Shown here one piece after another: positions 15,273-25,344 of a DNA stretch of 28,026 nt. Origin of the DNA: DATLWR01 sp035576205 (GTDB taxonomy: Bacteria; Pseudomonadota; Zetaproteobacteria; Mariprofundales; Mariprofundaceae); NCBI GenBank assembly GCA_035576205.1, contig DATLWR010000033.1:1-28026 (forward strand), written 5' to 3'. The position numbers were made by a program, and so were the translations under genes. Numbering within the stretch: the first letter of the stretch is position 1; each line of letters opens with the position of its first letter. Under the pieces are notes generated by a model. It was given only the letters and a program-made list of their open reading frames with translations. It was not told the DNA's origin and searched no databases.

Positions 15273-15341
15273 GGCTCCCTGCTTGCGTTTCGGCACCGAT
15301 TGAACTTATCTTCCTCTATTCGAATCGGGGAGGAGGATCGC

Positions 15342-16565
15342 ATGAAACGAATCGTTTTGTCCGTTGCAGCATGCATGCTGCTGGCTCAGCCGGTATTTGC
15401 CGGCGGTTTCTTTATCGGTGAGCAAGGGGCGCGCGCCGAAGGCATGGGCGGAGCCTTCACCGGTCTGGCCGATGATCCGTCGGCACTATGGTTCAATCCG
15501 GCCGGCATCGCCTTCCAGGAAGGCATCAGCGGTACGGCTGGTTTCGATGTACTCATGCCCACCAACAAGTTTACCCCGGCGACGGGTGTAACCTACACGG
15601 CCAACAAGAAGACCTTCGTGACGCCGCAGGGCTATCTGGTCTACAACACCGACGCCCTGCCGGTGGCCCTGGGTCTGGGCATCAATACCCCCTTCGGCCT
15701 TTCAACCGACTGGCGCAACACCGGTGCACCGTTCACGGCAACGGGCACGCCGGCATTGTTTCCTGCGACGGTAACGTTCTCGCAGATCGAGATGCTGAAC
15801 TTCAACCCCTCGGTGGCATACAGGATCAACGACAAGCTCTCCATCGCGGTCGGCGCTACCTACTACTACGTCAACAAGGTTCACCTGGACAACCAGATCC
15901 TGTTGCTGGGCGGCAATGGCGATGGCTGGGGCGGTAACGTCGCCGTCATGTACAAGGACGGCCCAGTCGGATTCGGCGTCAGCTACCGCAGCCGGGTGAA
16001 GGCCAAGATCAACGGTACAGCGATAGGTGCCGGACCGTTGGCCGCTGCCGGATCGACGAGCGCTTCGACTTCCGTCACCTTTCCCGACATGGTCAATGTC
16101 GGCCTCTCCTACCGGCTCTCCGATGCGTGGCTGCTCAGTGCCGACGTCGATTGGGTGAACTGGAAGACATTCGACAAAATCACCGTGAACTATGTGCCGT
16201 CGACCCTGACCGGTGCATTGGGCGCCACCACCAGCACGATTCCGGAGAACTGGAAGGCGACCACCTCGTTCCGGCTGGGCGCGGAGTGGGATTTCGCCGC
16301 CAACATGCGCGCCCGTGTCGGCTATGTCTACGACCCGTCGCCGATCAATGCGGTGGATTTCTCGCCGCGCCTGCCGGGCAACGACCGGCAGCTGTTCAAC
16401 ATCGGGTACGGCTACGATCTGGGAAAAAAGACGACGATCGACCTGGCCTACAGCTATGTGCTGCTGAACAACCGCAACCAGACGGCATCGGCGGCCCCGT
16501 TCTATAACGGCACCTACAAGTCCGATGTACATATCGTGGCGGCATCGCTGACGCACCATTTCTAG
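15342..16565 (+). CDS. Outer-membrane transport protein, OmpP1/FadL/TodX family
   Basis: This outer-membrane beta-barrel protein has 407 residues, with an N-terminal signal peptide MKRIVLSVAACMLLAQPVFA cleaved before GGFF. The start of the mature protein, GGFFIGEQGARAEGMGGAF, is the FadL-family hatch segment. DDPSALWFNPAGIA (~45-58) and the NTPFGLSTDWR loop (~115) are also characteristic, and the protein ends in the beta-signal-like LTHHF with terminal Phe. Family members pass long-chain fatty acids or other hydrophobic compounds across the outer membrane. ATG 15342 has GGGGAGGAGG about 6 nt upstream. A strong terminator follows 22 nt after the stop, and fadE begins beyond it. The neighbourhood favours fatty acids as substrate, but this is inference. 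Confidence 0.92.
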   Translation: MKRIVLSVAACMLLAQPVFAGGFFIGEQGARAEGMGGAFTGLADDPSALWFNPAGIAFQEGISGTAGFDVLMPTNKFTPATGVTYTANKKTFVTPQGYLVYNTDALPVALGLGINTPFGLSTDWRNTGAPFTATGTPALFPATVTFSQIEMLNFNPSVAYRINDKLSIAVGATYYYVNKVHLDNQILLLGGNGDGWGGNVAVMYKDGPVGFGVSYRSRVKAKINGTAIGAGPLAAAGSTSASTSVTFPDMVNVGLSYRLSDAWLLSADVDWVNWKTFDKITVNYVPSTLTGALGATTSTIPENWKATTSFRLGAEWDFAANMRARVGYVYDPSPINAVDFSPRLPGNDRQLFNIGYGYDLGKKTTIDLAYSYVLLNNRNQTASAAPFYNGTYKSDVHIVAASLTHHF

Positions 16566-16586
16566 TCGCCATGTGTCCGAATCAGG

Positions 16587-16612
16587 CGGGGCTCTTCGGA
16601 GCCCCGTTTTTT
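16587..16612 (+). terminator. Rho-independent terminator after the FadL-family gene
   Basis: CGGGGCTC (16587-16594), the tetraloop TTCG, and GAGCCCCG (16599-16606) make a perfect 8-bp stem followed by six T residues (16607-16612). It is the clearest terminator in the window. It separates the sucA-to-FadL transcription direction from fadE. Confidence 0.93.
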
Positions 16613-16698
16613 CGGGCGGCTTATCAGGCGATCGGCTACACTGGGGACTAGGCGACCGCTGATCGGGTATCGGCCATTCGGTTGGACAGGAGGCGTTG

Positions 16699-19152
16699 AT
16701 GATCTGGATTCTGGCGATTGCGGCATACCTCGGGCTCGTGCTGTTGCTGGCGAAAAAACAGTTCCCGCTGCCGGTGTGGGCGGCTGTCATCGCGGCCACC
16801 GTCGTGCTGCTGATGCTGTTCGGCATGGATACCGGCTTTGGCATTCTGCTGCTGCTTCTCGATGGATTGATGTACGTTGCTTTCGGGGTTCAGGAAATCC
16901 GCCTGCGCTGGATCAGTGGCCCGTTGCTGAAGATGATCAAAAAGGCGTTGCCGCCGATGTCCGAGACCGAGCGTGCGGCCATCGAGGCCGGCACGGTCTG
17001 GTGGGATGCCGAACTGTTCCGCGGCGATCCGGACTGGAAGAAGCTGCTGGGTACACCGTCGCCGACGCTTTCCGACGAGGAGCGGGACTTCCTGGAGGGG
17101 CCGGCGGAGGAGCTGTGCCGCATGCTCGATGACTGGCAGATCAGTCACGAACTGCACGACTTGCCGGAGAACATCTGGCAGTTCATCAAACAGCACGGCT
17201 TTTTCGGCATGATCATTCCGAAATCTTATGGTGGCCTCGAATTTTCGGCCTTCGCGCATTCGCAGGTGATCCAGAAGATCGCCAGCCGATCGGGTGCGGC
17301 GGCAGTTACGGTGATGGTTCCCAATTCGCTCGGGCCGGCCGAATTGCTGCTTGCCTACGGTACTGAGGAGCAGAAGGAGCATTACCTGCCACGGCTTGCG
17401 AAGGGCGAGGAGGTGCCGTGCTTCGCGCTGACCGGGCCATTCGCCGGGTCCGATGCCGGTGCCATTCCCGATACCGGCATCGTTTGCAAACAGGTGGTCG
17501 AGGGCAAGGAGACGCTGGGTCTGCTGCTCAACTGGGAGAAGCGCTATATCACCCTCGGCCCGGTGGCGACGGTGATCGGGCTGGCTTTTCACGCCTATGA
17601 TCCGGCTCATTTGATCGGTGACAAAGAGGATCTCGGCATTACCTGCGCGCTGATTCCGGTCGGTACGCCCGGTGTTGAGATCGGTAACCGCCACGATCCG
17701 TTGGGGATCGCTTTCCAGAACGGGCCGAACCGCGGCCGCGACGTGTTCATCCCCATGGAGTGGATCATCGGCGGGCAGGAGATGATCGGCCAGGGCTGGC
17801 GTATGCTGATGGAGCGGCTGTCGGTCGGGCGCGGCATTTCGCTGCCGTCGCTGAGCACGGCGGCCGGCAAGCTCTCCGCCGACAGTTGCGGTGCCTATGC
17901 CAGATTGCGCCAGCAGTTCCATGTGTCGATCGGCCATTTCGAGGGGGTGCAGGAGGCGCTCGCCCGGATCGGCGGACTGACCTACCTGATGGATGCTGGC
18001 CGAATGCTGACCACCTCGGCACTGGATCAGGGGGAGAAGCCGTCGGTGGTGACGGCTATCGTCAAGCACTATCTGACCGAAACCATGCGCCGGGTGGTCA
18101 ACGACGCCATGGATGTGCATGGTGGCCGCGGCATCTGCATGGGACCGGCCAACTATCTGGGCCGTACCTACCAGTCGGTGCCGGTGGCGATTACCGTCGA
18201 GGGGGCGAACATCCTGACCCGCAGCCTGATCATCTTCGGGCAGGGGGCGATGCGTTGCCATCCCTACCTGCAGGAGGAGATCGCCGCCGCCAATATGGAG
18301 ACCAATGGGGAAGAGGCCGAGGCGGGACTGGAACGCTTCGACCGGGCGCTGGTGGCGCATCTCGCCTATACGCTACGTACCGCCTCGCGCGCCTTCATTT
18401 ACGGATTGAGCGGTAATCTGCTGGCTCCATCGCCGGTGACGGGGCCGACGGCCCGCTATTTCCGTCAGCTGGCGCGGTTCAGCGCTGCTACCGCCGCCAC
18501 CGCCGACGTTGCCCTGCTGACACTGGGCGGGGCGCTGAAACGCAAGGAGTCGATCTCGGCCCGCTTTGCCGATGCTCTGGGCTACATGTATCTCTGCTCG
18601 GCGGTGCTGAAGCGGTTCGAGGACGAAGGCAGGCCGATGACCGATCTGCCGCTGGTGCGCTGGGCAGCGGAATATGCCTTGTACGAAGTGCAGCAGGCGC
18701 TCGATGGTATCGCGCGCAATTTTCCCAACCGTCTGTTTGCCCTGAAGATCCGCGGCTGGTCGTTGCCGCTCGGGCGCCGTCTGCGGCCGCCGTCCGACGC
18801 GCTGGGTCGCGAAGTCGCTGCGCTGCTGACCGAGCCGTCGGAGAGTCGCGACAGGCTGGTGGGAGGTATCCACCGGAGCGTGAATCCGGAGGATATCACC
18901 GGTGTGTTGCACCATGCGATGATGCTGGTCATTCACTCCGAAGGCATCGAAAAGTCGTTGCGCAAGGCCGGCGAGAACTGGTCGCCTGCCGAATCGTATG
19001 AAGGCTGGGTCGGGCGTTTGATGAAAGAGGACAAGCTGAGCGGTGAGGACGGTCAGCTGTTGCTGGATACCCGCAAGGCGGTCGAGGCGGCGATCCGGGT
19101 CGATGAATTCAGCCCCGACGAATGGAGCAAGCGGCTCAGAGCCCGCCGCTGA
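16699..19152 (+). CDS. fadE: Acyl-CoA dehydrogenase, FadE type
   Basis: This membrane-associated acyl-CoA dehydrogenase oxidises acyl-CoA to trans-2-enoyl-CoA in the first step of beta-oxidation. The 817 residues match E. coli FadE (814). Hydrophobic segments at ~2-20, 27-43 and ~46-66 anchor the N-terminus. The acyl-CoA dehydrogenase core follows, with GFFGMIIPKSYGGLEFSAFA (~170-189), CFALTGPFAGSDAGAIPDTG (~241-260) and VHGGRGICMGPANYLGRTYQ (~474-493) followed by ITVEGANILTRS. The remaining ~300 residues are the C-terminal FadE domain (DUF1974). The ATG at 16699 is preferred over the TTG one codon earlier because AGGAGG then has a 5-nt spacing. The 3' end overlaps the convergent lipoprotein gene by 17 nt. 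Confidence 0.95.
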   Translation: MIWILAIAAYLGLVLLLAKKQFPLPVWAAVIAATVVLLMLFGMDTGFGILLLLLDGLMYVAFGVQEIRLRWISGPLLKMIKKALPPMSETERAAIEAGTVWWDAELFRGDPDWKKLLGTPSPTLSDEERDFLEGPAEELCRMLDDWQISHELHDLPENIWQFIKQHGFFGMIIPKSYGGLEFSAFAHSQVIQKIASRSGAAAVTVMVPNSLGPAELLLAYGTEEQKEHYLPRLAKGEEVPCFALTGPFAGSDAGAIPDTGIVCKQVVEGKETLGLLLNWEKRYITLGPVATVIGLAFHAYDPAHLIGDKEDLGITCALIPVGTPGVEIGNRHDPLGIAFQNGPNRGRDVFIPMEWIIGGQEMIGQGWRMLMERLSVGRGISLPSLSTAAGKLSADSCGAYARLRQQFHVSIGHFEGVQEALARIGGLTYLMDAGRMLTTSALDQGEKPSVVTAIVKHYLTETMRRVVNDAMDVHGGRGICMGPANYLGRTYQSVPVAITVEGANILTRSLIIFGQGAMRCHPYLQEEIAAANMETNGEEAEAGLERFDRALVAHLAYTLRTASRAFIYGLSGNLLAPSPVTGPTARYFRQLARFSAATAATADVALLTLGGALKRKESISARFADALGYMYLCSAVLKRFEDEGRPMTDLPLVRWAAEYALYEVQQALDGIARNFPNRLFALKIRGWSLPLGRRLRPPSDALGREVAALLTEPSESRDRLVGGIHRSVNPEDITGVLHHAMMLVIHSEGIEKSLRKAGENWSPAESYEGWVGRLMKEDKLSGEDGQLLLDTRKAVEAAIRVDEFSPDEWSKRLRARR

Positions 19153-19537
19153 TGCGCCAGCCCGCTTTGGTCTTGACGAAGTAGAGCTGCTCGCGCTGGA
19201 CCAGTTCCCGCCAGCGGCCGTCAGCTCTGACACGCAGCTTGTAGCTCTGTTCGCATTCGGCATGGGCATCGTCGATCAGGCGAATGTCCCGGTCGAAGGA
19301 GTGCATCTCGGTCTTGTCGAACTGCTCGAACATGCGCACGAACTGGGCGACGACGGTGATCTTTGATTTGCCGTGGTCGTCCATGTAATCGTTGAGCAGC
19401 AGTGCACTGTAGGCGCCGACATCCTTGTTGCTGATGGCCTGATCGCGCGCATTCAGGATTTCATTGATCTCGGTTGTCTGGACACCCGAACAACCTGCCA
19501 GGGCGACAACGAACAGGATGATCAGCAGTCGACGCAT
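19136..19537 (-). CDS. Small NTF2-like (SnoaL-type) lipoprotein
   Basis: This 133-residue putative lipoprotein has the signal MRRLLIILFVVALAGC, in which LAGC is a good lipobox and Cys16 the likely lipidated residue. The mature part resembles the NTF2/SnoaL cone fold: an opening helix with EINEILNARDQAISNKDVGA and YSALL, then strands ending in LYFVKTKAGWRISGG, a common closing pattern in that fold. No catalytic function can be assigned. The gene starts 6 nt after the bamD stop, so it is the last gene of the rne-to-bamD transcript, which may hint at an outer-membrane role. The ribosome binding site is weak. Its 3' end runs 17 nt into fadE on the opposite strand, and no terminator is visible. 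Confidence 0.78.
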   Translation of the reverse strand: MRRLLIILFVVALAGCSGVQTTEINEILNARDQAISNKDVGAYSALLLNDYMDDHGKSKITVVAQFVRMFEQFDKTEMHSFDRDIRLIDDAHAECEQSYKLRVRADGRWRELVQREQLYFVKTKAGWRISGGL

Positions 19538-19543
19538 ACAGGG

Positions 19544-20275
19544 TTACAGGAACGGCTTGGCCTTTTCGCTCCAGTCGCTTCTTGGGAAGTTGTGCCGGAG
19601 CAGAACGGCCATTTCGCTGGCATCCTTTTTCATTCCGAGCTTGGCATACGAGGCCGCCAGATAATAGAGCGCTTCCTCGATGGAAGTGGTGGTCTGGTAG
19701 TTCTCGACGATGCCCTGGAAACGGTTGGCGGAGGCGACATAGCGTCCGTTGTCGAAATAGTACTTGCCGACCTCCAGTTCATGGGCGGCCAGGCGGTTGT
19801 AGAGGAGTTGCAGGCGTTTGGCGCCATCCTTCGCATAGTTGCTGTCCGGATGCTCCTTGAGCAGCTTCTTGAAGCTGTCGACGGCGGCCAGCGTCTGGGT
19901 CGGGTCGCGATCGGCCTTGCCGATCTGTTTGTAGTGGCTCATGGCCAGCATGTATTTGGCATAGGCCACATCGGGGTGACGCGGGTGCTGGTCGATGAAA
20001 CGCTCGCTCAGCGTTTCTGAAAGGACGAATTCGCCATCCTTGTAGGCGGCGAAAATGCGCAGCAGCTCCGCCTGGATGGTAAAACGGCTGTAGGGATGCT
20101 TGGCATCGAACTGTTCCAGAAACAAATTGGCATCCGAATAGCTGCCGATATCCATCAGGTGCTTGGCTTTGGCGTAATCGGCTGCGGCATCGTCGGAGTG
20201 TTGCGGCTTTGTCGCGCATGAAGGGAGAGCCAGCAGAATCAATAACGGCAGAATACGTATCCGGTTCATGTTCAT
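19544..20275 (-). CDS. bamD: Outer-membrane assembly lipoprotein BamD
   Basis: BamD is the essential lipoprotein of the BAM complex, which folds beta-barrel proteins into the outer membrane. The protein has 243 residues (E. coli 245). It begins with a lipoprotein signal, MNMNRIRILPLLILLALPSC (LPSC lipobox, Cys20). Five TPR-like helical pairs follow, with typical segments YAKAKHLMDIGSYSDANLF (~34-52), KHPYSRFTIQAELL (~58), YAKYMLAMSHYKQIG (~104) and YYLAASYAKLG (~214). Start at 20275 or, two codons in, 20269; neither has a strong ribosome binding site, but pgeF ends only 11 nt upstream, so coupling is likely. In E. coli bamD is divergent from rluD-pgeF; here it is co-directional and downstream. 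Confidence 0.94.
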   Translation of the reverse strand: MNMNRIRILPLLILLALPSCATKPQHSDDAAADYAKAKHLMDIGSYSDANLFLEQFDAKHPYSRFTIQAELLRIFAAYKDGEFVLSETLSERFIDQHPRHPDVAYAKYMLAMSHYKQIGKADRDPTQTLAAVDSFKKLLKEHPDSNYAKDGAKRLQLLYNRLAAHELEVGKYYFDNGRYVASANRFQGIVENYQTTTSIEEALYYLAASYAKLGMKKDASEMAVLLRHNFPRSDWSEKAKPFL

Positions 20276-20286
20276 GGGGGGCGACT

Positions 20287-21043
20287 CTAGGTGCTGGCAG
20301 GCAGGGCGACAACGGCAAGATGCCGTCCGGTGATACCCTGATCGCGGCGGTGGGAGTAGAAGGTTTCCGGATGGCAGGCGGTGCAGGTCGACAGGCGTTC
20401 GATCCGTTCGTCGGCGAGGCCTGCGGCAAGCAGCTGTTCCCGGTTGATGGCAGCAAGATCGGCGGTGCAGGTGCCGGTTCCACACTGCACATGGGCTGCG
20501 GCGCGATCCGTACAGGCGGCGAGTTTTGCCGCGGTATCCGGATCGATGTTGAAGCAGCAGGGGCCGATACAGGGGCCGAGGCTGGCGAGCATGTTCCGTG
20601 GTTGCGAACCTCGCTGCACCATGGCCTCGATAGCACTGGCCGCCACATTGGCGACGGTGCCGCGCCAGCCGGCGTGGACGGCGGCGATAATGCCGCATGC
20701 CGGGTCGGCCAGCAGGATGGGCAGGCAGTCCGCGGTCCGCACGGCGACCGCCGTCCCGGTCTCGGCGCTCAGCAGCGCGTCAGCCTCGCGGTCATGGAAG
20801 CGGCCTTCGCCGCTGCACCAGAGAATGTCGCGGCCGTGCACCTGCCGCGTCTGATGCGGCGGCCTTGGCAGCGGTGCGGCGGTGCAGAGGATGGACATGT
20901 TTTCGGCCACGTCCTGATCGTTGTCGCCCGCATTGCCGCCAAAGTCGAAGCTTCGGTAGGGGCCCGTGCTGACACCGCCATGGCGGGTGGTGAACAGGCC
21001 GGTGATGCCGGATTCTGCCAGCAGTCCGGAGCGGATCAGCGAA

Positions 21044-21051
<8 letters not shown>
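20287..21051 (-). CDS. pgeF: Peptidoglycan editing factor PgeF (YfiH/YlmD, laccase-domain)
   Basis: PgeF hydrolyses the mis-incorporated L-Ser variant of UDP-MurNAc-peptide precursors and so keeps peptidoglycan composition correct; the older 'polyphenol oxidase' name refers to the same family. The 254 residues carry family motifs: TTRHGGVSTGPYRSFDFGG (~21), KTRQVHG-type HQTRQVHGRD (~66-75), RTADCLPILLAD (~104) with the conserved Cys, AVHAGWRGTV (~121) with the conserved His, and a SLGPCIGPCCF segment (~152). The ATG at 21051 is supported by GGAGG 6 nt upstream and overlaps the rluD stop by 8 nt. The rluD-pgeF linkage is widely conserved. Confidence 0.95.
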
Positions 21052-22005
<954 letters not shown>

Positions 22006-22009
<4 letters not shown>

Positions 22010-24024
22010 TCGCCTCCGGCAGCCGCCGGCGGCTGGCTGTCCTGGCCGCCAGATTGCTGCGGTATGTGCTCGCCCGACGATTCGCCGCCTCCCTGCGGAC
22101 GACGGCGACGGCGACGGCGGCGGCGCTTGCCTGCCTGCTGTCCCTCTTCACCACCGTTGCCGGCCGACTCTGTAGCACTGCTTTCCTGCTTCGGGGCGGC
22201 CTGTTGCTTTTCTTCCGGAGCATTGGCCTCATTGCCGCGGTTACGATTGCGGTTGCGGTTGCGACTGCGGCCGCCACGGCGGTTCTTCTGGCCATCCGCT
22301 TTATCCGCTTTCCTTGCTTCGGGCGCCGGCGTTTCCTCTTCGGTTTCCTCACCCTTGCGTCCCCAGCCTGCGAAGAAATCGAGCACCACCTTCAGCGGCG
22401 AGGCGGACTTCGCCTTGGCCGGCTCAGGCGGCGGTGTCGGGATGCCGACGATCGGCTTCAGCGGCTTGAGCTTGCGGCCGCTGCGCGGCGGCTTCTTGTT
22501 CTTGCCAGTATCTTCCAGCACCTCGACGCGCTGCTGGTTGTCCTCGGTCCACTGCCGCTCGATACGGTAGTGGGGAATGTCGAGCTCCGGCCGAATCTGC
22601 AGTGTCACCTGCAGCCCGTAGACCTCTTCGATGCGTGCGACATTGTCGCGCTTGTTGTTCATCAGGTACTCGCCGGTATCCGACGGCAACTGTACGACCA
22701 GCGTCGGCTTCTTGCCGGACTCGGCCCAATCCTCGATGCGGGTGAGGACCTGCAGCGCCATCGACTCGACGGTGCGGATGTAACCGCGGCCCTGGCAGCG
22801 CGGGCAGGTCTCGGTCGTCGATTCGCGCACCGACGGGTGCAGGCGTTGGCGCGACATCTCCAACAGGCCGAAGCGGGAGATGCGGGCGAACTGGATGCGA
22901 GCCTTGTCGGCCTTGCAGGCCTCGCGCAGCGTTTCCTCGACCTGCTGCGCATGCTTGCGCGATGCCATGTCGATGAAGTCGATGACGATCAGGCCGCCGA
23001 TGTCGCGGATACGCAGCTGACGAGCGATCTCCTCGGCAGCTTCCAGGTTGGTGGCCAGAGCTGTGTCGTCGATATGCTTGCCGGCGGTGGAGCGTGACGA
23101 GTTGACGTCGACCGAAGTCAGTGCCTCGGTCGGGTCGAAGACGACGGAGCCGCCCGAGTGCAACCTGATCTCGCGCTCGTGGATCTCCTCGCACTGCTCC
23201 TCGACCTTGTAGTGGCGGAACAGAGGCACCTTGCCGCGATAGAGCTTCACCAGCTTTTCCTTGCCCGGCAGCACGGCATGCACGAACTGCTTGGTGCGGG
23301 TGTAGATCTCGTGGTTGTCGGCCCAGATCTCCTGGATGTCGTCGGTGAAGTGGTCGCGGATGGCGCGGGTGGCGAGATCGCCCTCGAGATAGATCAGCGA
23401 CGGGCTCGGTGCCGATTCGCCCTTGATGCGGATCTCGTCCCACAGGCGGCGCAGGTAGTTGTAGTCGCGCTGCAGCGCATCCAGCTTCTGGTCCTTGCCA
23501 GCGGTGCGCACGATCAGGCCCATGTTGTCCGGTACTTCCAGTTGCGCGAGGATTTCCTTCATCGCCTTGCGCTCTTCGTCCGAGAGTTTCCGGGAAATTC
23601 CGGCGCGTTCGGTGTTGGGGCTCAGTACCATATAGCGGCCGGCCAGCGAGATGTAGGTGGTCAGTGCCGCACCCTTGGTGCCGCGCTCTTCCTTGACGAC
23701 CTGGATGAGGATTTCCTGCTTCGACTCCAGTACCTGCTGGATGTTGACCGAACGCGGGTCGGCGTTCTTGTCGGCACTATCCTTCCAGTAGTCCGGATGG
23801 ATTTCGTTCAGCGGCAGGAAACCCTGGCGGGCTGCGCCATATTCGACGAATGCCGCCTGCAGGCTGGGTTCGACCTTGGTGATTTTGCCCTTGTAGATAT
23901 TGCTCTTGGTGAGCGCCTTCTGGGAGGACTCGATGTCGAGTTCCTGAAGGTAGCCATCCTCGACGATGGCAACGCGGCTCTCTTCTTCGTGAGAGGCGTT
24001 GATCAGCATGAGCTTCTTGGTCAT
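22006..24024 (-). CDS. rne: Ribonuclease E with short C-terminal scaffold region
   Basis: RNase E is the endonuclease that starts mRNA decay and matures rRNA and tRNA. The protein has 672 residues from the ATG at 24024, which has AAGGAAG upstream; a longer upstream frame is rejected. The S1 domain is at ~38-120. The DNase-I-like catalytic region has Mg2+ ligands Asp306 (SVDVNSSRS) and Asp349 (VIDFIDM), and the Zn-link CPRC is at 407-410, each 3 residues beyond the E. coli positions. Beyond ~530 the tail is disordered. It has an amphipathic SPLKVVLDFFAGWG helix (~542-555) resembling the membrane anchor, Arg/Asn repeats (~584-596) and a run of nine Arg. The tail is far shorter than in E. coli (1061 residues). 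rluD overlaps by 4 nt. Confidence 0.94.
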
Positions 24025-24375
24025 GCAAGCTTCCTTTTTTGCGTCCGCATGCTTGCACGAGCACATCATGCTTCCGGCAAGGGAAGCAGAGCGTGATCCT
24101 GAGCCCCGAATCCGGAATTTCTCTAACGATTCCGGGTATCGGCACAAACCTTCAGACGCGACTTTTTATTCGTGCACAGGCTCAAACGTGTGACATCGTC
24201 TTCGATGCGATCGCATTCATGGCGGCCATTCATGACACGGGAGAAAAACTCGCTCCGGCTTGCGCCGCTCCGGCACAGGCTGGGATTCCCGGTCGCCTAG
24301 CATTAGGCTCGCACCACGGATGTGACGCAGGGAACACGGAGCCCACTGCACACGTCCGCAAAACCTATCGGAAGG
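24025..24375. promoter_or_regulatory. Divergent rne/rluC intergenic region with several dyads
   Basis: This 351-nt non-coding stretch separates rne (leftward) from rluC (rightward) and must hold both promoters. On the rne side are two stem-loops: 24070-24087 (GCTTCC/GGAAGC around 6 nt) and a stronger one at 24106-24142. Further right are the perfect 12-bp palindrome ATGCGATCGCAT (24205-24216) and GCCTA/TAGGC around 4 nt (24295-24308). I could not assign convincing -35/-10 pairs on either strand. In E. coli the long rne leader is the site of RNase E autoregulation, so a similar role for the left half is plausible. Confidence 0.55.
24106..24142 (-). promoter_or_regulatory. Candidate autoregulatory hairpin in the rne 5' leader
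   Basis: ATCCGGAAT (24110-24118) pairs with ATTCCGGGT (24129-24137), allowing one G-T wobble, around a 10-nt loop. CCGA (24106-24109) with TCGG (24139-24142) extends the stem past one bulged A (24138), giving 13 pairs. It lies 82-118 nt upstream of the rne start. The position suits a leader element sensed by RNase E. No terminator-like T-run follows. Confidence 0.5.
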
Positions 24376-25341
24376 ATGCATGGTTTGGCAAGAATCGACG
24401 TGAATTCAGGGCTTTTGGTCGTTGCCGGTGACGAGGACGGCAGCCGTCTCGACCGTGTCATCATGCGTGTGGCCGGTGAGGAAAAACGGCCGCTGATCCA
24501 GCGGCTGATCCGGCAGGGAAACGTGCGCGTCAACAAGAAGCGGGCGAAACCGGATACGCGGCTGCACGCCGGTGACACGGTCTTCCTGCCGGCCAGTTTG
24601 CGGCAAAGCGATGACAGGACTCCCGATGCCACAGCTATCTCGCCGGCGCTTGTGAAGCGTGCCGGGCAGATACCGGTGCTCTACGAGGACGACTGGCTGC
24701 TGGTCGTCGACAAGCCGGCCGGCATGGTCGTGCACGGCGGCTCCGGCCATGGTGCCGGACTGATCGAGGCGCTGAAGCAGGTGCGCGGTTTTACCGACCT
24801 CAGGCTCGCCCATCGGCTGGACCGCGATACCTCAGGAGTCTTGCTGCTGGCGAAGAATCTGGAGGCGCTGCGCAAGCTCACCGAGGGGTTCCGGGAAAGG
24901 GATATGCAGAAAACCTACTTTGCGCTGGTCGCCGGGCACCCGTTCGCGCATGCCGGACGTATGCAGTCTCAGCTCGCCAAGGGTGTCGTGCGCGGCGGCG
25001 AGCGGATGGTTGTCGACGCCGAGGAGGGCAAGGAGGCGATCACCGATTTCCAGGTGATGCTGGAACGAAATCATGACGGCTTCGACTGGGCGATGCTGGC
25101 GCTCAATCCGCACAGCGGCCGCACCCATCAGCTCCGCGTCCAGCTACAGGCCGAGGGGCATCCCATCCTCGGTGACGGAAAATATGCCGGCAGGGACGAG
25201 CTTGCCGCCTACAGGGCGATGGGTGGCAAGGGGCTCATGCTGCATGCCTGGCGGTTGCGCTTCGAGCATCCGGTGAAGCGCAGGCCGATGGAGCTGCGGG
25301 CACCGCTGCCGGCCGGCTGGCTGGAGCTGCTGGCCGGCTAG
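24376..25341 (+). CDS. rluC: 23S rRNA pseudouridine synthase RluC
   Basis: RluC forms pseudouridines 955, 2504 and 2580 in 23S rRNA. It is 321 residues if started at ATG 24376. Its S4 domain (~22-72) contains DGSRLDRVIMRVAG and RLIRQGNVRVNKKRAK. The catalytic domain has LLVVDKPAGMVVHGGSGHGA (~108-127), HRLDRDTSGVLLLAK with Asp149, and SGRTHQLRVQLQAEGHPILG near 253. Its divergent position next to rne is the same as in E. coli and supports RluC rather than another RluA-type enzyme. The start is uncertain: GGAAGG directly abuts the ATG, so TTG 24385 or GTG 24400 would have better spacing. It ends 3 nt from the convergent cfa stop, with no terminator visible. Confidence 0.92.
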   Translation: MHGLARIDVNSGLLVVAGDEDGSRLDRVIMRVAGEEKRPLIQRLIRQGNVRVNKKRAKPDTRLHAGDTVFLPASLRQSDDRTPDATAISPALVKRAGQIPVLYEDDWLLVVDKPAGMVVHGGSGHGAGLIEALKQVRGFTDLRLAHRLDRDTSGVLLLAKNLEALRKLTEGFRERDMQKTYFALVAGHPFAHAGRMQSQLAKGVVRGGERMVVDAEEGKEAITDFQVMLERNHDGFDWAMLALNPHSGRTHQLRVQLQAEGHPILGDGKYAGRDELAAYRAMGGKGLMLHAWRLRFEHPVKRRPMELRAPLPAGWLELLAG

Positions 25342-25344
25342 GGT

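Noticed and set aside
16648..18360. A 570-codon open frame on the - strand opposite fadE
   Set aside because: The fadE frame has clear family motifs throughout. The opposite frame is His/Gln/Arg-rich with no recognisable domain or ribosome binding site.
22228..22275. Tandem hexamer-like repeats around 22240-22265 as a DNA repeat element
   Set aside because: They encode the Arg-Asn repeats of the RNase E tail in frame and are explained by coding sequence.
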